Positions 56,255-64,000 of a stretch of 64,000 bases of DNA are shown piece by piece. Origin of the DNA: Lineus longissimus (taxonomy: Eukaryota; Nemertea; Pilidiophora; Heteronemertea; Lineidae); assembly GCF_910592395.1 (NCBI RefSeq), contig NC_088321.1, positions 3,224,001 to 3,288,000 on the forward strand. The letters run 5' to 3'. The notes beneath the pieces were generated by a model. That model did not search any database, was not told the origin of the DNA, and saw only the letters and a program-made list of their open reading frames with translations. Numbering within the stretch: the first letter of the stretch is position 1; the number at the start of each line of letters is the position of its first letter. A program made the position numbers and the translations under genes.

Positions 56255-59200
56255 CCTAATATGTAAAGTCAAGAACTTAGTGAGCCCCCCTTTAGGTCGG
56301 GGGAGCTCCCCCGAACCCCCCTACGAGCATATGTTAAGTGCAAGCTCTAACAACTACAGCTGTTACAATGGGGGGACACCCCCCAAACCCCCCTCCGTCG
56401 ACATAGGTTTTTACCAGTGCGTTGGGGGGAAGCTCCCCCCAAACCCCCCCCCCCCCCCCGGTGGACAGTCAACTAGCCCTTCTGTGTCATACTGCTGGAG
56501 GGGGGGGGTGCGATGGGACCATCCATATAGTTCCTTCCGACACATTTTTGTTTTGGTAATGTAATACATTGTGATTGACCTTATTCACGGGAATCGGGCG
56601 TTTCCAGTGATATACGACACAAATGGGTTGTCCTCATGCATTCACTTTCGAAACGCATTTTAAAATAGATGTTACGTCCTGTTAATGGGGCACGTCATCA
56701 TCGCGTACATTTGGGAAAAACTCCCTAACGAGACCGGAGCAGACGGCTGAAAGTAGTTTAATTATTGGCCGCTAGGGTACAGAATGTACGTCGCTCACCC
56801 GAATTTTTCACGCAACTATAGCTAAATAGAGCTAGTTCTAGTTTGTGATTCATTTTGATACTTCAGATTTGGGCAGAAGACCAATATAACTTAGTCGTCA
56901 GTGTGGTTTTAAGCTGGAAAAACGTATTTGTTTTTCTTAAAGTGCCTTTTTTGGACGGGTGTGTGCGATTGTTTTGTTTTTATGTCACGTGACCTCGATC
57001 ATGTCGACACAAAATTGAAATAAACCACCCTTTTCTGTCATTATTTAGGACGGATATTTCTCTGATAAAAATATTAATATAATTGGCCAATTTCTTAGGC
57101 ATATGATGTAGCGAATTCCCATGAAGATTTAAATTAATTTAAATTAATTTCAATCAATGGGATAGCAACCACCACCGGAAGATCGCGGAGAAATCGGTAA
57201 ACTCAACGGAGTTAATTCAGAAAAATACCAAAAAAAATTGTTTGTAGGATATACAATATTTACTCTCTTTATTTCTCATCAAATCAGTATATACTCCCAC
57301 ACACACGTGTATCTTAAGAGCCCCTCCTAAAGGGGGGCTTAATATGTAAAGTCAAGGACTTAGTGAGCCCCCCTTTAGGTCGGGGGAGCTCCCCCGAACC
57401 CCCCTACGAGCATATGTTAAGTGCAAGCTCTAATATGTAAAGTCAAGAACTTAGTGAGCCCCCCTTTAGGTCGGGGGAGCTCCCCCGAACCCCCCTACGA
57501 GCATATGTTAAGTGCAAGCTCTAACAACTACAGCTGTTACAATGGGGGGACACCCCCCAAACCCCCCTCCGTCGACATAGGTTTTTACCAGTGCGTTGGG
57601 GGGAAGCTCCCCCAAACCCCCCCCCGGTGGACAGTCAACTAGCCCTTCTGTGTCATACTGCTGGAGGGGGGGGTGCGATGGGACCATCCATATAGTTCCT
57701 TCCGACACATTTTTGTTTTGGTAATGTAATACATTGTGATTGACCTTATTCACGGGAATCGGGCGTTTCCAGTGATATACGACACAAATGGGTTGTCCTC
57801 ATGCATTCACTTTCGAAACGCATTTTAAAATAGATGTTACGTCCTGTTAATGGGGCACGTCATCATCGCGTACATTTGGGAAAAACTCCCTAACGAGACC
57901 GGAGCAGACGGCTGAAAGTAGTTTAATTATTGGCCGCTAGGGTACAGAATGTACTTCGCTCACCCGAATTTTTCACGCAACTATAGTTAATAGAGCTAGT
58001 TCTAGTTTGTGATTCAATTTGATACTTCAGATTTGGGCAGTAGACCAATATAACTTAGTCGTCAGTGTGGTTTTAAGCTGGAAAAACGTATTTGTTTTTC
58101 TTAAAGTGCCTTTTTTGGACGGGTGTGTGCGATTGTTTTGTTTTTATGTCACGTGACCTCGATCATGTCGACACAAAATTGAAATTAACCACCCTTTTCT
58201 GTCATTATTTAGGACGGATATTTCTCTGATAAAAATATTAATATAATTGGCCAATTTCTTAGGCATATGATGTAGCGAATTCCCATGAAGATTTAAATTA
58301 ATTTCAACCAATGGGATAGCAACCACCACCGGAAGATCGCGGAGAAATCGGTAAACTCAACGGAGTTAATTCAGAAAAATACCAAAAAAAAATTGTTGGT
58401 AGGATTACAATATTTACTCTCTTTATTTCTCATCAAATCAGTATATACTCCCACACACACGTGTATCTTAAGAGCCCCTCCTAAAGGGGGGCTTAACAAC
58501 TACAGCTGTTACAATGGGGGACACCCCCCAAACCCCCCTCCGTCGACATAGGTTTTTACCAGTGCGTTGGGGGGAAGCTCCCCCCAAACCCCCCCCCCCC
58601 CGGTGGACAGTCAACTAGCCCTTCTGTGTCATACTGCTGGGGGGGGGGGTGCGATGGGACCATCCATATAGTTCCTTCCGACACATTTTTGTTTTGGTAA
58701 TGTAATACATTGTGATTGTCCTTATTCACGGGAATCGGGCGTTTCCAGTGATATACGACACTTAAATGGATTGTCCTCATGCATTCACTTTGGAAACGCA
58801 TTTTAAAATAGATGTCACGTCCTGTTAATGGGGCACGTCATCATCGCGTACATTTGGGAAAAACTCCCTAACGAGACCGTACTGGAGCAGACGGCTGAAA
58901 GTAAAATTATTGGCCGCTAGGGTTCAGAATGTCGCTCACCCGAATTTTTCACGCAACTTTTGCTAAATAGAGCTAGTTCTGGTTTGTAATTCATTTTGAT
59001 ACTTCAGATTTGGGTAGTTGACTAAAATAACTTAGTCGTCAGTGTGGTTTTAAGCAGGAAAAACGTATTTGTTTTTCTTAAAGTGCCTTTTTTGGACGGG
59101 TGTGTGCGATTGTTTTGTTTTTATGTCACGTGACCTCGACCATGTCAACACAAAATTGAAATAAACCACCCTTTTCTGTCATTATTTAGGACGGATATTT

Positions 59201-59470
59201 CTCTAATAAAAATATTATAATTGGCCAATTTCTTAGGCATATGATGTAGCGAATTCCCATGAAGATTTAAATTAATTTCAACCAATGGGATAGCAACCAC
59301 CACCGGAAGATCACGGAGAAATCGGTAAACTCAACGGAGTTAATTCAGAAAAATACCAAAAAAAATTGTTTGTAGGATATACAATATTTACTCTCTTTAT
59401 TTCTCATCAAATCAGTATATACTCCCACACACACGTGTATCTTAAGAGCCCCTCCTAAAGGGGGGCTTAT
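56255..59470. repeat. Three tandem ~1.0-1.15 kb G/C-tract units
   Basis: Units are about 56255-57342, 57343-58494 and 58495-59470. Each ends cacacacacgtgtatctta, agagcccctcctaaagggggg. The first two start aatatgtaaagtcaagaac, then tagtgagcccccctttagg; the third lacks that start. AGCCCCCCTTTAGG and CCTAAAGGGGGGCT form inverted ends, so each unit is probably a nonautonomous transposon joined head to tail. The left part holds palindromic G/C runs (gtcgggggagctcccccga, ggggggacaccccccaaa). The second unit begins with an extra 90-bp copy of its own start. No transposase. Confidence 0.8.
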
Positions 59471-59545
59471 TACCAACTCGGCCTACCAACTCGGCCTGGG
59501 TTATAAATCATTGGTTTATTGGCATAAGTTTTTCTTATATTTTTT

Positions 59546-59599
59546 AGCTCAGCTGACAAGCTGAGCTATTCATATGAGTAAATGGTAGAATGAATGTCC

Positions 59600-59658
<59 letters not shown>

Positions 59659-59660
59659 CG
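59546..59660 (+). repeat. AGCTCAGCT hairpin followed by (TGTC)n
   Basis: agctcagctgacaagctgagct is an almost perfect hairpin (stem AGCTCAGCT, loop gaca). It is followed after 35 bp by about 14 copies of tgtc. I recall the combination as a common dispersed repeat in marine invertebrate genomes. Confidence 0.8.
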
Positions 59661-60062
59661 TTAAACAGGCACGTTTCAAAACTATGGCGGATAGGCGATA
59701 GATTTTCCCTCTGAGGCGTTAAGACCCTTCAGGACTCCTGAATAGACCAAATGTGGGTCCGGCAGGATGAGCGGTTTGGCCACTAGGTGGCACCGAGCGA
59801 AATTTTCCAAAAACCTTTCCAGCAGCTGATTTCTCCTAATTCTTTAAGTTGGGGATCATGAATCAAATCTAATCTTATAGAGCAAAGCTTTCTCTTTCAT
59901 TACCAATAGGCGTAGTTCATGAATTTCCCACCAGGTGGTGTTACTGGCGCAATTTAGTGAGCACCCCCGAAGAAGAGCATTTTAAATTTCGCGCGAGTTA
60001 TCCCACGTGCAGCGAACGTCACGTCTCGGAGTCTGCGCAGTTCAGACGTAAGGAGACCATGC

Positions 60063-60872
60063 TATGGAATAGATCGCGTTCTGTCAATTCGGAGGTAAGT
60101 TATCATTAAATGCACAATTTCATAGGCGATAATATTTGGCTGCTTGTGTTATTGCATGTTGATGACATTAGGGAAGGCTTGGATTGTTTAATTGGATGTG
60201 ATTAATTTGAAATAGTTCGTCGACGATCGTTGAAAAACGATCTGCGAAATGCAGCTTGGTCTGAGAAACGATGTCAAAGTCCGGCTTTAAATCATGGATT
60301 ACTCAACAAATAACTCTTGTCACATAGCAGAACTAATGTGAATAAACAAGACAATAATAAACATCGTTCTGATATCATCGGGTAAGGTTGTCAATGTACA
60401 TAAACAGTGTAATTGAGGATCGACTCCGGCGATTTGAAATGTCAACAAACAATAAATGCGATAGCTGATACACACTGACACATGCACACTGTACATAGCA
60501 CAATGCTTCAAACGGGGCCGATTCATCACTCTTATCGCAATTCATTCTCAATGAACTTCCTTGATCATTCGGCCCTAGCGCCTTATCAGTTGTTGTTGGC
60601 CTTGTATTTTGATATAAAACTTGGCTAGCTTAGCTATCTATCAAAATTAAAATGTTATCTCCTCATCATGTTTTGCAGGAATGATCTGCACTACTGCAGC
60701 TGCATTTGAACATATTTGGTGACCACATCACAGATGACCAAGAGAGAGGATCGAGCTATGACTTTGCACATCCCATCGACTTCGGTGTTCACCAGTGCAA
60801 TCATCAGAAGAGCCAGTCAATTTTAGTATTCAAGTATTTCATTCTGTAATACTTACCTCAAAATTGACTAAA
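60063..60872 (+). ncRNA. Possible short spliced transcript
   Basis: A donor at 60093 (attcggag|gtaagttat) and an acceptor at 60679 (catgttttgcag|gaatgat) would join a GC-richer first exon to a second exon ending at AATAAA (60872). The open frame across the junction is only about 12 codons (MLWNRSRSVNSEE), so any product would be a non-coding or micropeptide RNA. Based only on splice and poly(A) signals. Confidence 0.3.
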
Positions 60873-60996
60873 TAAAGAAAACCGCATGTGGCAGTTGGTT
60901 AAAAAAAATCAAGTCTATCTGTTTAAAGTTTTTACTTGCTATCAACATTTCAATGGTGGCATTCTGCTAAGGTTTGTAAGAGTTTCACTTGACTTA

Positions 60997-61737
60997 AGCA
61001 GGGTGTACACTAGTAAAATATTAGCAACATTTTACCAACATTTTTACAACAATTTTGCAACAAGCCCTTCAAGGCCCTGTGTACACTAGCAACAAAATTG
61101 CAACAAATTAGCAACATTTTTACAACATGTTGGTAAATTGTTGCAAACTTTTTAGTGGGAACAAAAGGAAATAGGTATTTTGGAGGGAAAATGGATGATT
61201 CCAAGGAGAGAAGATGTGTTTTGAGTGCTTCTGCAGCAATTTTAGCTGTCATTGTTGAGAGACGGAAGAGGCGGCGAAATAACCAAAGAGAATATGGACC
61301 AGGCCCTGGATCAAAATGAGGGTGGATCATGGGGCATACCACTGCCTGTTAAAGGAGTTGCGGCTGACTGACAAGCCGTCATACAAAAACTTCCTGCAAA
61401 TGGATGAAACTTCTAGAAAAGGTTTCATCACCCTACGAAGCAAGACACTCACTTGAGAGTTGCTATACCTGCTTCTTGTTCAAGTCACATGACCTCAGGT
61501 AGATCACATGACGCAAATCCTATTTCTGATTGGCTGAAGAGTTTGCAACATTTTTACAACATGCAACAAAGAATTGCATTTCATTTAATTTGCAACAATT
61601 TTACAACAATTTTACAACATGTTGTAAATGTAAGACGCGTTTTGCTCTGTACACACTACGCAACATTTTTGCAACATTTGTTGCAACTGGAAATGTTGTA
61701 AAAATGTTGCTGATATTTTACTAGTGTACACAGGCCT
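60997..61737. mobile_element. Nonautonomous Harbinger element, 741 bp, TTA target site
   Basis: Inverted ends AGCAGGGTGTACACTAGTAA and AGGCCTGTGTACACTAGTAA are flanked by TTA on both sides, the target duplication of Harbinger elements. The interior encodes a broken piece of the transposase N terminus on the plus strand (about 61320-61400: AYHCLLKELRLTDKPSYKNF). The ends are extended by many copies of caacatttttacaacat and its complement, and an inner copy of the end motif lies at 61078. Confidence 0.8.
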
Positions 61738-61739
61738 TT

Positions 61740-62590
61740 AGGCAATAATAGAGTTGGGTAGAGCATTTTGTTAATGTTACCCTTTTAGTTAGGGAAACTG
61801 GTGCCTTCTGCATTAGGTGGACCCTACTTGCTCATCTGTCAGACCGGCCTCACACGTCGGCAGTAGAGTTTAAGGTCCAGTCTGCGAGATTTACCCATTT
61901 CTACCCAGCCAATAGCGGGTGATTGGGCTAGTCTCTCCATGTGATTCAATTCGCATGGATTCTTGTGTCCTGTGCTGAAAGGCTCCCTCCACAAGGGCAG
62001 ACTACATCCGGTGGCACTAAAGTATGGAAGAAAGACAGAAGACGACCAATTTGCGAAAAGGATCATCATCATCATCATCATGGCAACAGCTGAGGATGAA
62101 TCATGTTGCTGTGTGTAGAATTGATGGTCCAATATAGGTTGGTTATCTGTTTGCGCACACATTGCAAGGGTGAAGCTTGCTTGAAGTAGATTGCGCCAGT
62201 CTACTGTAATTCACTGTTACACATCCAGAAGCTAATATCCTTAGGCTTTGAGTCCTTAGTTTAGTAGAGTTTGACGAGTAATGTAATATACAATGTATAC
62301 GAACAACGCAGCAACAACTCAGCTGAGCGCCAGGCCCTTGGGCCTCTTGTTTGTTTTTTGTTGGTATATTTTGGCCTACTATGTATTCATTCCTGTTGGA
62401 AATTTGAAGAAAATTTATTGGGATTTGAAGGAGAAATCCATTAAAAATAACGGCGGCGAGTGTGGAAATGTCGCGGTAGCACATTCATGACTGTGATTTC
62501 ATGGATTTATCCTCCAAATCTTGATGAATTCTCTTCAAATTTCCAACAGGAATGAATAAATAGTAGGCCTATATATATAGCAACAAAAAA
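61740..62590. other. Interior of the 3.2 kb element, nothing recognised
   Basis: Contains a (CAT)n run (62057-62080) and, near 62320-62345, cagctgagcgccaggccctt, a diverged relative of the AGCTCAGCT hairpin. A short palindrome (tattcattcctgttggaaat at 62382, complement at 62540) brackets 160 bp. No gene. Confidence 0.4.
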
Positions 62591-62799
62591 AAACAATATA
62601 AGGAAAACTTATGCCAATAAACCGATGATTTATAACCCAGGCCGAGTTGGTGGGCCGAGTTGGTAATAGGCCGAGTTGCCCCGTAATCATTTAGATCGTT
62701 CTATTCCAATACGGAGAACGTGAGTAACATTTTATTCATTGATTTATTTGGATTCGGATAGGCCGATGAGATCTTTGTGAACTTTGTTCGTGTACATAT

Positions 62800-63435
62800 G
62801 TTGTCGTATTCGGAATCGTGTATATTCGTATTATTCTAAACCACGTGAATGTGAATGGATTCTGGAAGGATCTATTCAATCGTATCGTAAATGTGGAGCT
62901 CGCCAAGCCAGGATCGACAGCAAGTGGACTCATAGAGAATTGAAGAAACCAGGCTGTGGTAAGTTTGTGACATTTTAGTACTTTATAGATACAGTCCTCA
63001 CATCGCCTTATTGTATGGGAGGTCAATTATAGCTGCGCCCAAAAAACTTGTCGCTGGCTGCATTGGTTACGGGGTGAGTTTTGATCAATCAATCATGCTT
63101 TCTGCCAGCTGTAGGCTAATACCGGAAGATGTTGGCTAGAACACCGACCGGCGAAGTAATTATAAAAACAAAAAAAGTGAAGGAACCTTTTTTGCCTGGG
63201 TGAGAAAACTTCGTAAAAATTATATACTTTCGATTGTCGGATGATCTATTTCCGGACATTGTCATTTCTCCGCTCTCGTCATAACCCCCCTCCTCCTGCA
63301 GGCGAGTCCAGCCCTTCTGATGACCAGACAAAAAATGCCATGAACTTCAGTGACCTGGGTGACCGTTTTTTAGCTGTTCGCAAATTGCGTTGTACTGGGG
63401 CACGTCATCGTGGGGGGTTCGGGAAGAAGTTTTGA
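62800..63435 (+). CDS. Possible last two exons of an unknown gene
   Basis: The exon ending at 62959 (accaggctgtg|gtaagtttg) joins in phase to the exon 63301-63435 (ccctcctcctgcag|gcgagtcc), which ends in TGA. The joined product reads REL-KKPGCG-ESSPSDDQTK, then NFSDLGDRFLAVRKLRC and GGFGKKF. It is basic and has no motif I recognise. Splice sites are good, but the start of the first exon is not defined and other frames are open there, so this is tentative. A donor-like site at 62721 (gagaac|gtgagt) may belong to a further upstream exon cut by the 3.2 kb element. Confidence 0.35.
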
Positions 63436-64000
63436 TGCAGTTCAGCCGACAAGAACGATCAGGGAAATAGAAACATACAAGTACCAGTCGTAGCGATCAC
63501 ATCAGATCGCCGTTATACTCATGTGATCCATCCGTACTGTAAACCCCTTACTTTACACAGGGTTTTTTTTCGCAGAATTTGCAAACAGCCTATATTCGCG
63601 AAAATAAAAATCGCGAAAAAAGTTTTAGATTCGAAAAACTGATCGAAATTTCAAAATCAACAAAAAAATAAAAGTCGTGGATATTTGCTTCAGCAATTTT
63701 GGCTGATAAGAAGCACGAACATTTGTCTGTTGACAGTGTGCTGGTTGCTGCAACTCTCTCACGCAAATGACTCACTACAACACTGAAATGCGAATAATAT
63801 ACTTTATTCTTTTTTTCTATTTATGATTTACCACCACCTTCGTATTCTACTTTTTGTTATAGATATGCACCACCAACATTGTAGCATTCATTCAATATAA
63901 TACCATGTTCTAAATATAATAATATGCAGCAAACGACCTATTTCGTCCAATCAAAAGCGTGTACAGAGAATCACCGTATGTGTCATTTTGCTTCTTTGTG
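63436..64000. other. Intergenic, AT-rich
   Basis: Beyond the TGA at 63435 I see only AT-rich sequence, with a cgcgaaaat/attcgcgaaaa cluster near 63595-63620. No gene or element ends. Confidence 0.4.

Larger units (their letters stand above)
59477..62670. mobile_element. 3.2 kb element with ~75 bp inverted ends (ACCAACTCGGCC)
   Basis: The left end at 59477 reads taccaactcggcctaccaac, then tcggcctgggttataaatca and ttggcataagtttttc. The right end (62590-62668) is the reverse complement with few changes, including ttataacccaggccgagttg. A further copy of the outer motif (accaactcggcct) at 56245 suggests the ends have also moved with the G/C-tract array. The interior holds a hairpin plus (TGTC)n, a possible two-exon transcript and a Harbinger MITE. 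No transposase recognised. Confidence 0.65.

Noticed and set aside
56235-58801. Pro/Gly-rich frames (GGTPPKPPS, GGKLPPNPP) as collagen-like or adhesive proteins
   Set aside because: They come from the palindromic G/C tracts of the 1.1 kb units and occur on both strands.
62057-62162. Minus-strand frame with a run of Met
   Set aside because: It is a CAT trinucleotide run, not a protein feature.

Overview
The window is animal nuclear DNA. Its genes are split by GT-AG introns, their products are metazoan families (TFIIE beta, a NEK-family kinase, HECT/UBX and P2X7-tail proteins), and most of the rest is LINEs, Harbinger and Kolobok-like transposons, tRNA-type SINEs, MITEs and tandem repeats. Several repeats, such as the AGCTCAGCT hairpin followed by TGTC runs and the SINE types, resemble those of marine invertebrates. 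A lophotrochozoan such as a mollusc is my best guess, but the sequence alone does not settle it.

Layout: 0-4.2 kb (+) a decayed Kolobok/THAP-type transposase-derived gene beside a 5'-truncated LINE. 4.7-6 kb: two palindromic elements around a terminal exon of a P2X7-tail-domain protein (-). 7.1-15.6 kb (-): exons of a SANT/Myb-like, UBX and HECT-like protein, with a HARBI1-encoding Harbinger ending inside the UBX exon and an L2-type LINE in an intron. 16.2-32.5 kb (-): an eleven-exon gene, reconstructed exon by exon, that joins a charged disordered region, a DUF4347-like (caspase/CHAT-like) domain and a complete NEK8/NEK9-type kinase. 32.5-37.7 kb: divergent intergenic DNA with nested MITEs. 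37.66-52.22 kb (+): GTF2E2 (TFIIE beta), seven coding exons, introns inflated by tandem arrays including 4 kb of a 64-bp satellite. 53-64 kb: SINE debris, three ~1.1 kb G/C-tract units, a 3.2 kb inverted-repeat-flanked element with a nested Harbinger MITE, and a poorly supported two-exon gene.

The main observation is a pattern. In three genes on both strands, tandem repeats carry an exon-intron junction: the last or first bases of a coding exon plus its functional splice site are inside the repeat unit. I see this at GTF2E2 exons 1, 3, 5 and 6, at kinase-gene exons 1, 2 and 7, and at a splice acceptor in the Kolobok-like gene, with 2 to about 23 copies. The second is the kinase gene itself, which puts a possible cysteine-protease-fold domain with its His-Gly and Cys positions intact directly before a NEK kinase. 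Exon phases join without conflict across all 11 exons (687 codons), which argues that the fusion is real.
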